Below are positions 1 to 9,281 of a DNA stretch of 64,000 nt, piece after piece (the stretch's first letter is position 1; each line of letters starts with the position of its first letter). The notes under the pieces were generated by a model. It worked only from the letters and a program-made list of their open reading frames with translations, ran no database searches and was not told the origin of the DNA. The DNA is from Palsa-504 sp963819785 (GTDB taxonomy: Bacteria; Actinomycetota; Actinomycetes; Streptosporangiales; Streptosporangiaceae): assembly GCA_963819785.1 (NCBI GenBank), contig CAWFXW010000020.1, positions 512,781 to 576,780 on the forward strand. Reading direction: 5' to 3'. The position numbers were made by a program, and so were the translations under genes.

Positions 1-30
1 CTACCTGCCCGGGCACCGGACGATCGGGCC

Positions 31-1560
31 GTGATGAACGGGTCTGTTGAAGAGGCTGACGTCGTCGTGGTGGGGTTCGGCGGGGCGGGCGCGGCCACGG
101 CCATCGCGGCCGCGGACCACGGAGCGTCCGTGATCGTGCTGGAGAAGCAGCCCGCGGACCGGCACACGCCGAGCACGTACATGTCGGGCGGCATCGTGAT
201 GGGGGTCAACGACGTCGAGCGGGCCGCCTTGTATATGGACCGGTGCTCGGGCGGGATGATCCCGTTCGCGGTGTCGCGGGCCTGGGCGGTCATGGCGGCG
301 GACCTGGTTGCGTGGCTGGAGCGGATCGGCGCGGACCTGGCCCTGGTCAAGGTGGGCGAGGGCGAGAACACCCAGTTCGAGGGGGCGGACTCGGTCGAGG
401 CGTGGACGCAGTCGCGGCCGCCTGCGGATTTTGATCCTCTGGCGCGGGATCTGAGTGCGCCTTCCACGGTGGGGGCCCTGGCCAGCGGGATGAACACCGG
501 CGAGGCCGGGCGCCGCACCGGGGCGGAGTACTTCGACAGCCTGCGGCGGGTGGTTTCATCGCGGCCGGGAATTCGGGTGCTTTACGGGTGCCCGGCTGCG
601 CGGCTTATCCAGGACGGGGCCGGGCGGGTGACCGGGGTGCGGGTGTTGGCTGGATCCGAGATGCGGGCGCGGCGCGGGGTGGTGCTGACCTGCGGCGGCT
701 ACGAGTGGAACGACGAGATCAAGATCAACGCGCTGAAGGCGTCGCCGATCTACTTCTACGGCAACCCGGGCAACACCGGCGACGGGATCCGGATGGCGCA
801 GGCCGTGGGGGCCGACCTGTGGCACATGAACCAGATGATCGGCCGGGCCATCGGGCACTTTGCCGAGGACGGGCACGAGTACAACTTCGTGATCGGGATC
901 CACCCGCCGGGGTACCTGATCACCGACAAGTACGGCCAGCGTTTCGCCAACGAGGTATCGCAGGCCCAGATGAAGCACAGCTTCTACTACGAGCTGCTCA
1001 AGTACGACGCGGACAAGCAGGAGTACCCGCGCAACCCGTGCTACTGGATCTTCGACCAGCGCCGGATGACCGCGGCGCCGCTGGTCTCGCTGCGCTCGGG
1101 GTTCGTGCGGGCCGGGTACTACGACTGGAGCCCGGACAACTCCCGCGAGGTGGCCAAGGGCTGGATCAAGAAGGCCGACGACGTCGGCTCGCTGGGGAAA
1201 TTGGCTGGTCTTGCGGATCCGGACGCGCTGGCGGAGACCGTGGCCAGGTACAACGCGGGCTGCGCGGCCGGCTTCGACGAATTCGGGCGGCCTGCGGACA
1301 CGCTGGTGCCGCTGGATTCGCCGCCGTACTACTGCGTGGCTCTCTATCCCGGCGGGTCGAATACGTGCGGCGGGCCGCGGCGGGACGAGCGGGCGCGGGT
1401 GCTCGACGCGTTCGGCGACCCCATCCCCGGGCTGTACGCGGCGGGTGAGCTGGGCGAGGCGGTCGGGCTGCTGTACCCGGCCAACGGCGCGAACCTGTCC
1501 GAGTCGATCTGCTTCGGGCGGATCGCGGCGGCCGACGCGCTGGGCGTTCCGGCCCTTTAG
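31..1560 (+). CDS. FAD-dependent oxidoreductase (fumarate reductase/3-ketosteroid dehydrogenase superfamily)
   Basis: A 509-residue flavoprotein expected to oxidise or reduce a cyclic or enoyl substrate with bound FAD. The N-terminus carries the dinucleotide-binding motif VVVGFGGAGAA at residues 12-22, followed by the adenosine-ribose region ending VIVLEKQ. The C-terminus has the FAD-closing segment GLYAAGELGEAVG and then NGANLSESICFGRIAA, typical of KstD/fumarate reductase-like proteins. Length is usual for the family. The start is GTG at 31 or ATG at 34. A decayed paralogue lies at 2519-2856, so the region has held at least two copies. The setting (crotonases, thiolase, acyl-CoA synthetase) suggests a role in lipid or steroid breakdown; the substrate is not visible. 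Confidence 0.85.
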   Translation: MMNGSVEEADVVVVGFGGAGAATAIAAADHGASVIVLEKQPADRHTPSTYMSGGIVMGVNDVERAALYMDRCSGGMIPFAVSRAWAVMAADLVAWLERIGADLALVKVGEGENTQFEGADSVEAWTQSRPPADFDPLARDLSAPSTVGALASGMNTGEAGRRTGAEYFDSLRRVVSSRPGIRVLYGCPAARLIQDGAGRVTGVRVLAGSEMRARRGVVLTCGGYEWNDEIKINALKASPIYFYGNPGNTGDGIRMAQAVGADLWHMNQMIGRAIGHFAEDGHEYNFVIGIHPPGYLITDKYGQRFANEVSQAQMKHSFYYELLKYDADKQEYPRNPCYWIFDQRRMTAAPLVSLRSGFVRAGYYDWSPDNSREVAKGWIKKADDVGSLGKLAGLADPDALAETVARYNAGCAAGFDEFGRPADTLVPLDSPPYYCVALYPGGSNTCGGPRRDERARVLDAFGDPIPGLYAAGELGEAVGLLYPANGANLSESICFGRIAAADALGVPAL

Positions 1561-1568
1561 GGGTATCC

Positions 1569-1711
1569 GTGGCGCTTGGTGCTTGCGATCAGATCAGGAA
1601 CCTCATCCACCGGTATTCCGAGGCGGTGGATGAGGGACGTTTCGAGGTGCTCGACGAGCTGTGCACCGGGACTTCATCGGGGACATGAGCCGGCACGTGC
1701 GGGGTGGTTAG
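1569..1711 (+). pseudogene. SnoaL/NTF2-like protein, N-terminal remnant
   Basis: Reading from GTG at 1569 gives a peptide containing QIRNLIHRYSEAVDEGRF, the first helix of SnoaL-like (NTF2 fold) proteins that often neighbour such catabolic flavoproteins. The frame stops after about 38 codons. One frame over, the sequence continues as DFIGDMSRHVRGG and stops at 1709-1711. So only the first helix survives, followed by a frameshift and loss of the rest. It begins 8 bases after the flavoprotein stop and may once have been in its operon. No function is expected. Confidence 0.5.
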
Positions 1712-1828
1712 CGCCTTAGGGCTCTACTACGTCGTAGCCACAACGACGCACACCCGACTACCACGTTGGTTGCCACAACGACGTAGTTGCTTCCTGGGAA
1801 ACCCGGGCTGGGCTCTTTGGCCGGGGCG

Positions 1829-2515
1829 CTAGCCGGCGTCCCAGGTGGTGAAGATGTCGCCGGCCGCGTCGTGGACCAGGTCGAAGGCCTCGACGCCGGT
1901 CAGGGAGGCGGAGCCGATAATGTTCAGCACGAGGTGCTTGCTGACCCCGAAGGCGCGGGCCAGCAGGACGTTGTCGCGGATGCCCGAGGCGAAGCCGCGG
2001 ATGACGTTGTAGTGCAGCAAGGTGGTGGGCACGATCTGCTTGGGCAACTCGCGGACGCAGGTCTCGAACCGCTGCCGGTAGGCCTTGAGCAGGTCGGGGC
2101 GGTGGGCGGCCAGGAACTTCACGTGCGGCGGGAGCTCGCCCAGGGTGGTCTGGTACCAGTCTTGTACGGCGCGGAGTTCCGCCGGCGACATGCGCGGGTC
2201 GCTGAAGTCCAGGCCGGTGGTGAACGCGGCGGGGTCCGGAGCCCAGCCGTCGGGGAACTCGGCCGGCTCTTCCGGGGTCATCCAGGCGTAGCCGTCCAGG
2301 GCGCGGGCCACGGTCTCCAGGCCCGCCGGGCCCATGACCAGGAAGCTGATCGCGATCCCCTCGAGGATCTGCGCCTTGGTCAGGCCCATCTTCTGCCGGG
2401 TGTGGATGAGGTAACGGACGCCGACGTCGTAGCCGATCACGGCGTAGAACGGCAGGAAGCCGAAGACGAAGACCTTGCGCTCGGATTCGTAGTTGTTCGG
2501 CGTGGCGACGTTGGC
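1829..2515 (-). pseudogene. Carboxymuconolactone decarboxylase-like protein, 5'-truncated
   Basis: The reverse strand encodes about 229 residues resembling the all-helical AhpD/carboxymuconolactone decarboxylase superfamily, including the stretch TRQKMGLTKAQILEGIA and a second helical repeat near PTTLLHYNVIRGF. The open frame continues upstream past 2515, but that part is antisense to the flavoprotein remnant and does not look like protein. The natural start has therefore been lost at a junction near 2515. Family assignment is tentative because no CxxC motif is seen. The stop (1829-1831) is intact. Confidence 0.5.
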
Positions 2516-2518
2516 GGA

Positions 2519-2856
2519 GCTGGGCGCCTCCGTGCTGATCCTGGAGAAGCAGCCGCACGACCGACCTGGCGCTGGAGCGGATCGGCGGGGCCGAGCACCC
2601 GGAGTTCGAGGGCGCCGACGCCATCGAGTCCTGGGCGCAGTCGCGGCCCAGTGAGCGGGTGCCGCCGGGGACGACGGTCCGGGAGCCGATCCCGGGGCTG
2701 TACGGCGCGGGCGAACTGGGCGAAGCGGTCGGCATGCTGTACCCGGCCAACGGCGGCAACCTGTCGGAATCGGTGTGCTTCGGCCGCCTCGCCGCCGAGC
2801 ACGCCATGGGCCGCGTCTTACCGTTTTGCGGCGCTTCGCCGGGTAAACCGCCGTAA
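2519..2856 (+). pseudogene. Decayed second copy of the FAD oxidoreductase
   Basis: Three islands match the intact flavoprotein at 31-1560. ELGASVLILEKQPHD matches its HGASVIVLEKQPAD. After a frameshift, DLALERIGG and PEFEGADAIESWAQSRPS match its residues around 105-135. After a large deletion, PIPGLYGAGELGEAVGML and NGGNLSESVCFGRLAAEHA match its C-terminus. About 80 percent of the gene is missing. The 5' end abuts the truncated gene on the opposite strand, marking a deletion or rearrangement scar. Confidence 0.85.
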
Positions 2857-2888
2857 TCTTCAAGGCAACACGGCGGCGAGGAGGGGCG

Positions 2889-4057
2889 TTGACCGAGGAT
2901 TTCCCGGTACGGCTGGCGGGGTTCGGGCCGGGTTCGCTGGTGGCCTCCTACCGGCTGGAAGCGCAGGTCGGAGCGGGCGGGATGGCGGTGGTGCGGCGAC
3001 CGATCCGGCGCCGGGTCCTGGCGGTGCTGGCCGGGACGGTCCTGGTCGCGGCGGCGATCGTCGTGCCGCTGCTCACCACTTCCACGGGTCCGTCCGGCCC
3101 GCGGCATGCGCAGCAGCAGCAGCAGCACGGCGCGGAACGTCGTAGCCGGGAAACTGCTCACCACCTTGGCCAGCCCGGGCCAGATAGGTGCCGACCATCT
3201 CGTGTTCAGCCCTGATGGCGCGACACTGGCCGGGCGCGGCCCGCAACAACATGATCTTCCTGTGGCAGGTCCCGGCGGGGAAGCTGGCCGCCGCCCTCGC
3301 CGAGCGCATGTATCCGGGCCCGATAACCACGGTGGCGTTCAGCCCTAACGGGGCGATGCTGGCCACCGCCGACAACTACAGCAGGATCCTGCTGTGGAAT
3401 GTCGCGACCGGGAAACGGACGATCACCCTGTCCTACCCGGCTAAGAACACCGACATCGCCGCGGTCGCATTCAGCCCCGACGGCAAGACGCTGGCCACCA
3501 CCGATTACACCAGCACCCACCTGTGGCAGGTCTCCACCGGAACGCAGACCGCGGTGCTGAGCGACTCCGCGGGCATGGGAGACGCGGTCGCGTTCAGTCC
3601 CGACGGTGCGATGCTGGCTGTCGCCACCAACGGCGGCAGCACCCTCCTGTGGAACCTCAGCACCAGAAAGGTAGCCGCCACCCTTTCCCAGCCCGACGGC
3701 GAGAACACGGCTGGTCGGTCGCGTTCAGTCGCGACGGTGCCACGCTGGCCACCACCGACGCCAGCGGCCACAGCTACCTGTGGAATCTGGCCACAGATAA
3801 GGTCATCGCCGCCTTCACCGACCCAGGCAGTAAGGCGGAAACCACGTGGGTTCAGCCGAAGGGCACCACGCTGGCGACCGCCGACACTAACGGTGGCACC
3901 TACCTGTGGAACGTCGCCACCCGGAAGCTCGCCGCTACCCTCTCCGAACCCGCCAAGGATCCAGATAAGGGCGGCCTCGGTGGCGTTCAGCCCGAACGGC
4001 GCCCTGCTGGCCACCTCGGACAACTACGGCGGCGTCTACCTGTGGAAAGTCAGCTGA
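2889..4057 (+). pseudogene. Serine/threonine kinase-WD40 protein wreck
   Basis: The TTG start at 2889 leads into YRLEAQVGAGGMAVV, the glycine loop of a bacterial Ser/Thr protein kinase. The catalytic domain is gone: the frame jumps directly to a basic patch and one membrane helix (VLAVLAGTVLVAAAIVVPLL). Beyond it come about eight WD40-type blades with repeated motifs such as VAFSPDGATLA and YLWNVAT. The blades are spread over alternating frames, needing at least four shifts between about 3110 and 3970. The ancestor was a membrane-anchored kinase with an extracytoplasmic beta-propeller. The final blade ends at a proper stop (4055-4057). Confidence 0.75.
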
Positions 4058-4075
4058 CCAGGAGCGTTACGGCGG

Positions 4076-4683
4076 TTAGCTCTTGGCGGTCAGGCCCAGC
4101 ATGTACTCGACGGTGGCGGACATCAGGTCGTGCGGGGAGATCGCACCGGCCGGGTATACCAGCGGAGCACCGAGTTGGCCGTGCCCATGGCCAGCCGGGT
4201 GGCCAGGTGGGCGTCGCCGGGGCGGATCTCGCCGAGCCGCTGGCCTTCGGTGATCACCTCGGTGATCAGCTCGTGGTAGAGCCGCTCGCCGCGCTTGAGG
4301 CGCAGGTCGCGCTTGCCGGACAGCTGGTTGCGCTCGGCGAAGTAGATGCGGAAGGCATCCACGTTCTCCAGCAGGGTGCCCACGTGCCGTTCGAACAGCA
4401 GGGTGAGACGGCGGATGGGCGGCTCCTCGGCGACGGCGATGGGCCGGGCCTGCTCGAGCAGCGTGTCACCCAGATGGCCGATGATCCGCCAGAGCAGGTC
4501 TTCCTTGGATTCGAAGTAGTAGTAGAACAGCGGCCGCGTGATGCCGAGCTCGTCGGCGATCTCCTGCAGGCTGGTCTCCCGGAAACCGCCGCGGCTGAAG
4601 AGCTGGATCGCGTTACGGAGGAGTTCCTCCTCCCGCGATACCTTGACGGCCTTGGGCAAGGTTCCTCGATTGGTCGGGGGCAC
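4076..4683 (-). CDS. TetR/AcrR family regulator (C-terminal frameshift)
   Basis: A transcriptional repressor with a classic N-terminal HTH: LLRNAIQLFSRGGFRETSLQ, then IADELGITRPLFYYYFESKEDLL at about residues 42-64. The frame as written stops at 4123 after RWYTRPVRSPRTT. Adding one C near 4155 restores RWYTPAGAISPHDLMSATVEY and a stop at 4076-4078, the usual TetR ending. The defect is therefore a one-base loss in a C run, either mutation or assembly error. It is divergent from the flavin oxidoreductase at 5063, and palindromes lie in the gap, so that gene is the likely target. The ligand is unknown; acyl-CoA would fit the context. Confidence 0.8.
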
Positions 4684-4827
4684 GAGCGAATTTTACGCGT
4701 CAGAATGATCACGGCCCAGGCCGAACGCACCCTGGCGCGGCCCCGGCGACGTGACGCGCGCCCGTCACGATGCTCAGCGGGCCAGGCGTCGATCACGTCA
4801 CCCGGCGCCTTGCCCATGGTCCATATT

Positions 4828-4852
4828 TTACTTTTCGGTAAGACATCTGTCT
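4828..4852. promoter_or_regulatory. Candidate TetR-type operators
   Basis: Two adjoining dyads lie in the gap between the TetR gene and the flavin oxidoreductase. TTACTTTTCGGTAA (4828-4841) has TTAC/GTAA ends. AGACATCTGTCT (4841-4852) contains the perfect arms AGACA/TGTCT. A sequence like the first recurs at 9352-9365. Binding by the adjacent TetR protein is inferred. Confidence 0.4.
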
Positions 4853-4960
4853 ACGATGAACCGGCTGGCGGCGTGACTCTATTTGCCCAGCTAGATTGGG
4901 CACTAGCGTGGCTCATTCCGCGCGGCGTAAGCCTCATGGCCCGGATCGGGATTCGGTATC

Positions 4961-4989
4961 CTTGACTGGACTGTCAAGACTGCTAGGGT
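4961..4989 (+). promoter_or_regulatory. Promoter with overlapping operator for the 5063 gene
   Basis: CTTGAC-N6-GTCAAG at 4961-4978 is a perfect 6-bp inverted repeat. Its left arm contains a -35-like TTGACT (4962-4967), and a -10-like TAGGGT follows at 4984-4989 after 16 bases. The arrangement fits a sigma-70 promoter that a repressor would cover. Transcription would start about 65 bases upstream of the ATG at 5063. Confidence 0.45.
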
Positions 4990-5062
4990 ACTGCTCAGGG
5001 GAAGACCCAGCGCCGGGCGATGTCACGTACCCGGCGCCCTTGACGCGCGGAATGAGGCGGCA

Positions 5063-7147
5063 ATGGCGGACGCGAACCGGTACCCACTGACCACCACCCC
5101 GATCAAGCTCGGGCGCGGTGGAGATCAGGAACCGCTTCTACCTGTCCCCGCACGGCGTGGGGTACAACGTCGGCTACGAGCCCTCCGACGTGTTCGCGGA
5201 GTACTACCGGGTCCGCGCGGCCGGCGGCTGCGGGCTGCTCGTGCACGCGATGTCGACGATGCCCAAGCGCGGCGGCGGGAGCCTGACCACCCCCTACCTG
5301 GAGCGCACGATCCCGTCGTTCAGGGCGGTCGCGGACGCGGTGCACGGCGAGGGCAGCAAGATCTTCGCCGAAATCCACTATTCGCGGGTCGGGAACCTGT
5401 GGAGTTACGAGCCGGGCAGCTCGAACGCCCCGCTGTTCGGCCCGTCCCCGGTGCAGACCGCCGACGACTTCCACGTGACCCACGAGATGAGCACCGAGAC
5501 CATCGCCAAGGTCGTCGAGGCGCACCGGATCTCCGCGCAGCACCTGGCCGAGGCGGGCTACGACGGGATCGAGATGCACTGCGCGCACGGGATGCTGTGC
5601 GAGGCGTTCCTGTCGCCGTACTTCAACCGGCGCACCGACGAGTACGGCGGCAGCCTCGAGGGCCGGATGCGGTTCCTGGTCGAGTGCCTGCAGGCGGCGC
5701 GCGAGGGGCGGGCCCGGACCGCGCCATCGGCATGCGGATGAACGCCGACGAACTGGTGCCCGAGGGCGGCGGCCTGACCCAGGCCGACAACCGTGAGGTG
5801 GTCCGGCGGCTCGTTTCGGCCGGACTGCTCGACTTCCTCGATCTCGACATCGCGATCGAACCCGATCAGATGGTGCTCGGCATGCCCAACTACCTGCTGC
5901 CCAAGCAGGTCTACCGGAGCTACGTGGCGGGCGTGCGCGAGGCGGCCGGCGATGTTCCGGTGCTGAGCGCGCTGGGCCGGGTGACCTCGATCGACGAGGT
6001 CGAGGAGGCGCTGGCCTCGGGCGTGGCCGACATGATCGGCGCCGCCCGGGGGCTGATCGCCGAGCCCGACCTGCTGGCCAACGCGCTGGCCGGCCGGGAG
6101 TCGGACAGCCGGACCTGCCTGGCCTGCAACCTGTGCATGACCGACGGGGCGCGCGGCACCTGGGGCTGCGCGATCAACCCCGAGACCGCGCGGGAGCAGC
6201 GCTGGCGCGCCTACCCGCCCGCGCCGCGGCCCTCGCGGGTCGTCGTGGTCGGCGGCGGCCCGGCCGGGCTGGAGGCGGCCCGGGTCGCCGCCAAGCGCGG
6301 GCACGGCGTGGTGCTTTTCGAGCGGCAGGACCGGGTGGGCGGCCAGCTGAACCTGTGGGCGGCGCTGCCGGACCGGGAGATCTTCCGCACCACGCCGGAA
6401 TGGTACGAACGGCAGCTCGGTCAGCTCGGCGTCGACGTGCGGCTGAGTACCGAGGCCACCGCGGACCTGGTCCTGGCCGAGGAGCCCGGCGCGATCCTCA
6501 TCGGGACCGGCGCCCGGTACATCCGCACCGGCGAGACCGGCTACTTCAAGCGCCCGGTACCCGGCTGGGACCAGGACTTCGTGGTCACGCCGGAGCAGGT
6601 CCTCGAGGGCGGGCTGCGGTTCACCGGCAGCGTCGTCGTCTTCGACGAGGAGGGCATCACCACCGGGCCCGGCCTGGCCGAACTGCTCGCCGCCCAGGGA
6701 GCGCAGGTGGTTCTGGTATCGCGGTGGTCGGAGCCGTTCGGGAACCTCGGCGGCCTGCTGATCACCTCGACGATGCCGCGGATCAAGAAGCTCGGGGTCC
6801 AGATCCTGACCCGGACCCACCTGCGGGAGATCGGCGATCACACGGTCCGGGTCTACGACATCGACACCGGAGCCGAGAACGAGCTCGAGGTGGCGGCGAT
6901 CGTGATGGCCACCGGCCGGCGCGCCGACCTCGGTCTCGGCCGTGACCTCGCCGGCCGTGCCGAGCAGGTGTTCTCGATCGGGGATGCCCTCTCCCCCCGC
7001 GGGCTGACCGCCGCGATCCAGGACGGCCACCGGTACGCGCGGACGATCGGTGAGCCCGGTGCGCCGCGCACGTTCACCGACCTGTACTTCGCGCCGGTCG
7101 ACTTCGCCACCTTCCAGCGGCCGGCCTCGGTCCTGCTCGCGGAGTAG
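5063..7147 (+). CDS. NADH:flavin oxidoreductase, 2,4-dienoyl-CoA reductase type (two frameshifts)
   Basis: About 690 residues with the layout of FadH-like Old Yellow Enzymes: an FMN TIM barrel (EIRNRFYLSPHGVGYNVGY onward), a 4Fe-4S cysteine cluster (TCLACNLCMTDGARGTWGCA), then an FAD/NAD(P) domain with VVVVGGGPAGLEAARVA. Such enzymes pass electrons from NAD(P)H through FAD and Fe-S to FMN to reduce enoyl or dienoyl-CoA compounds. The reading frame shifts near 5116 and back near 5715, with net zero change, so the barrel N-terminus lies in another frame. The start ATG at 5063 follows a promoter with operator. The two compensating shifts could be errors or real damage. Confidence 0.75.
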   Translation: MADANRYPLTTTPIKLGRGGDQEPLLPVPARRGVQRRLRALRRVRGVLPGPRGRRLRAARARDVDDAQARRREPDHPLPGAHDPVVQGGRGRGARRGQQDLRRNPLFAGREPVELRAGQLERPAVRPVPGADRRRLPRDPRDEHRDHRQGRRGAPDLRAAPGRGGLRRDRDALRARDAVRGVPVAVLQPAHRRVRRQPRGPDAVPGRVPAGGARGAGPDRAIGMRMNADELVPEGGGLTQADNREVVRRLVSAGLLDFLDLDIAIEPDQMVLGMPNYLLPKQVYRSYVAGVREAAGDVPVLSALGRVTSIDEVEEALASGVADMIGAARGLIAEPDLLANALAGRESDSRTCLACNLCMTDGARGTWGCAINPETAREQRWRAYPPAPRPSRVVVVGGGPAGLEAARVAAKRGHGVVLFERQDRVGGQLNLWAALPDREIFRTTPEWYERQLGQLGVDVRLSTEATADLVLAEEPGAILIGTGARYIRTGETGYFKRPVPGWDQDFVVTPEQVLEGGLRFTGSVVVFDEEGITTGPGLAELLAAQGAQVVLVSRWSEPFGNLGGLLITSTMPRIKKLGVQILTRTHLREIGDHTVRVYDIDTGAENELEVAAIVMATGRRADLGLGRDLAGRAEQVFSIGDALSPRGLTAAIQDGHRYARTIGEPGAPRTFTDLYFAPVDFATFQRPASVLLAE

Positions 7148-7173
7148 CGCGGTCCCGAAACGGGCGGGCCGGG

Positions 7174-7974
7174 CTAGTCGCCGTCGAAGGTGGGGGCGCG
7201 GTGCTCGCGGCGGGCCTGGACGCCCTTGTGGATGTCCTTGGTGGACAAGGTGACCGGCTGAGCCAGCGCCTCCCACTGCAGGGCCAGCTCAAACCGGCCC
7301 CGCGGGCCCTGCGCCAGCCCCGCCTTGGTCAGCCGGGTGGCGATCGGCGCGGCCCGGGCCACGCCCTCCGCGACATCCAGCGCGCGGCCCACCACATCCT
7401 CGGCGACGTCGCTGACCAGGCCCCAGGCCAGGGCCTCCTCGGCCGTCACCACCCGGCCGGTGTAGAGCATCTCCCGGGCCCGCGGCATCCCGACCGCCTC
7501 GGGCAGCAGCCAGCTGATCCCCATCCCGCCGTGCGTGCCCAGCTGCGTGAACGGGGCGCTGAAGGTCGCCGACGGCGAGGCGTAGCGCAGGTCACACGCC
7601 AGCGCCAGGCACAGGCCGGCGCCCACCGCCGGCCCGTTAACCGCCGCCACCACCGGCACCGCGATCTGCTGCGGGGCAAGCCACGCCCGGTAGAAGGGCA
7701 GCATCTTGTCCCGCAGCCGATCCGGGGTGTTGTCGCTGAGGTTGCCCTGGTCCAGCCAGGACAGGTCCGCCCCGGAGCAGAACGCGCTGCCGGTCCCGGT
7801 CACCACGACCGCGCGCAGTGACCGGTCCCCGGCAACTTCGTCCATCACCGCGGTCCACGCCGACGTCAGCTCCGTCGTCATCGCGTTCCGCAGCTCGGGC
7901 AGGTTCAGCGTGACCAGCGCCACGCCAGGCGAAGCGAGCTGCAGATCTACCAGCTCTTCCAGCCCGTCAGGCAT
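7174..7974 (-). CDS. Enoyl-CoA hydratase/isomerase family protein
   Basis: A 266-residue crotonase-fold protein. The oxyanion-hole segments are visible: SAFCSGADLSWL near residue 65 and AAVNGPAVGAGLCLALACDL near 110-130. In canonical hydratases the second segment reads GGGxEL with a catalytic Glu; here that position is Cys in GAGLCLAL. The second catalytic acid region reads FTQLGTHGGMG, also without the usual Glu. It may therefore be an isomerase, a thioesterase-like member or a hydratase with altered chemistry. It lies 16 bases downstream of the binding lipoprotein gene on the same strand and converges on the flavin oxidoreductase. Confidence 0.85.
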   Translation of the reverse strand: MPDGLEELVDLQLASPGVALVTLNLPELRNAMTTELTSAWTAVMDEVAGDRSLRAVVVTGTGSAFCSGADLSWLDQGNLSDNTPDRLRDKMLPFYRAWLAPQQIAVPVVAAVNGPAVGAGLCLALACDLRYASPSATFSAPFTQLGTHGGMGISWLLPEAVGMPRAREMLYTGRVVTAEEALAWGLVSDVAEDVVGRALDVAEGVARAAPIATRLTKAGLAQGPRGRFELALQWEALAQPVTLSTKDIHKGVQARREHRAPTFDGD

Positions 7975-7990
7975 GCCGCCCCTTCCGGCC

Positions 7991-9244
7991 TTAGCTGGCC
8001 GCGTAGAGGATGTCGTACGGACCCTGCTTCAGGGTGCATTCCTTCAGCCCGGAGCTCGGGAAACCGCTGTGCACCGCCGGGGTCTGGGTCCAGTTCAGGG
8101 CCAGGCCGGGAACGTTCGTCGCCAGGTTGGACGTGGCGCTGAGCGCGGCCGCGAGCTTCGTCCCGTCCAGCGAGTTCGCCGTCTCGATCGCGTGCTTGAT
8201 CGCGATCAGATAGAAGTACCCGATGACGATGCCGGAGGTCACCGGGTTGAGCCCGATCTTGGCCTTGGCCGCGTTGAGCAGGTCTGTGTTCTCGGTGGTC
8301 AGCAAGGTGGACGTCGGCTGCCCCTCCGCGTAGGAGATATCGCAGCCGTCGACCGTCCCGGGCGGGACCTGGGCGGCGGTGACGCCGAAGTCGTTCAGAC
8401 CGCCCCAGCCGACGATCTTGGGTGCCCAGCCGATCTGCTTGAGCCCGGAGACCATGGCCGGGACGCCGGTGAACCCGGTCGGGAACAGCGTCTGGATCCC
8501 GGACTGCTTCGCCTGGGTCAGCGGGGTGGTCAGGTCGATCGCGGTGGGCGAGTAGGTGACGGTCTTGACGAAGGTCAGCCCGGCCGCCTTGACGTCGGCC
8601 TCGGCGTCGGCCGCCAGTTCCACGCTGAACGAGGTGCCGTCGGAGAGGATCCCGATGTTGTTATCGCCGTGGGACTTGGCCCAGTTGACCATCAGCTGGG
8701 CGTACTGGTCGTTCGAGGGGCCGGTGCTGAACGCGGTCGGATTCTGGCCGGCCTCGAACAGGGCTTTCGCGCCGTCCCCGTTGACCACCAGCACGTGCTG
8801 CTGCATCAGGTACGGCTGGTCCTGGTTCTGCGCCGAGGACAGCGAGTCCTCCATGATGATCGTGTTGCCCTGAGCGACGATCTGCCGGGCGATGCCCAGC
8901 GACGTCGCCGGGTCGCCCTTGTCGTTGTAGTTCGACAGCGCGAACTTGTGGCCGCACACGCTGTCGTGGGCGTTGAAGTAGTTGACCTCGATCTCGGATT
9001 CGATCTCCCCCAGCTGGCCCGACTGGGAGGTCGGCCCGCTCAGCGGGACGATGTTGGCGATCTTGATGGGCCCGGCCGGAACGTTCGAGCACTGGCCCCC
9101 GCCGGCCGCCGCGTTGTTGCTGGTACCGGCCGAACTCGTGCTGGAGCTTGAACTACTGCAGGCCGCCACGCCCGCCGTCAGCAGCACCGCGGCCGCGACG
9201 GGCAAGAAGCCACGACGGAAACCAGCCATGCGCAACTGTCCCAT
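7991..9244 (-). CDS. ABC transporter substrate-binding lipoprotein, branched-chain amino acid type
   Basis: A 417-residue periplasmic-binding protein (LivJ/type 1 fold). The signal peptide ends in a lipobox (LTAGVAAC), followed by a poly-Ser/Thr linker, so it should be anchored outside the membrane. The mature part begins IKIANIVPLSGPTSQSGQ, the usual opening of this family. The ATG at 9244 is supported by GAAAGGA about 8 bases upstream. No permease or ATPase gene lies nearby, so partners must be encoded elsewhere. In actinomycete catabolic clusters such proteins often bind aromatic or carboxylic acids; the ligand here is unknown. Confidence 0.88.
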   Translation of the reverse strand: MGQLRMAGFRRGFLPVAAAVLLTAGVAACSSSSSSTSSAGTSNNAAAGGGQCSNVPAGPIKIANIVPLSGPTSQSGQLGEIESEIEVNYFNAHDSVCGHKFALSNYNDKGDPATSLGIARQIVAQGNTIIMEDSLSSAQNQDQPYLMQQHVLVVNGDGAKALFEAGQNPTAFSTGPSNDQYAQLMVNWAKSHGDNNIGILSDGTSFSVELAADAEADVKAAGLTFVKTVTYSPTAIDLTTPLTQAKQSGIQTLFPTGFTGVPAMVSGLKQIGWAPKIVGWGGLNDFGVTAAQVPPGTVDGCDISYAEGQPTSTLLTTENTDLLNAAKAKIGLNPVTSGIVIGYFYLIAIKHAIETANSLDGTKLAAALSATSNLATNVPGLALNWTQTPAVHSGFPSSGLKECTLKQGPYDILYAAS

Positions 9245-9281
9245 GTGCGGTCCTTTCGAGGTCAGATGTCGAACTTTGGTT

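Noticed and set aside
1787..3145. Long forward frame of 452 codons
   Set aside because: It runs antisense to the carboxymuconolactone-decarboxylase-like gene, and its only protein-like part is the flavoprotein remnant already annotated; the rest is Gly/Arg-rich shadow coding.
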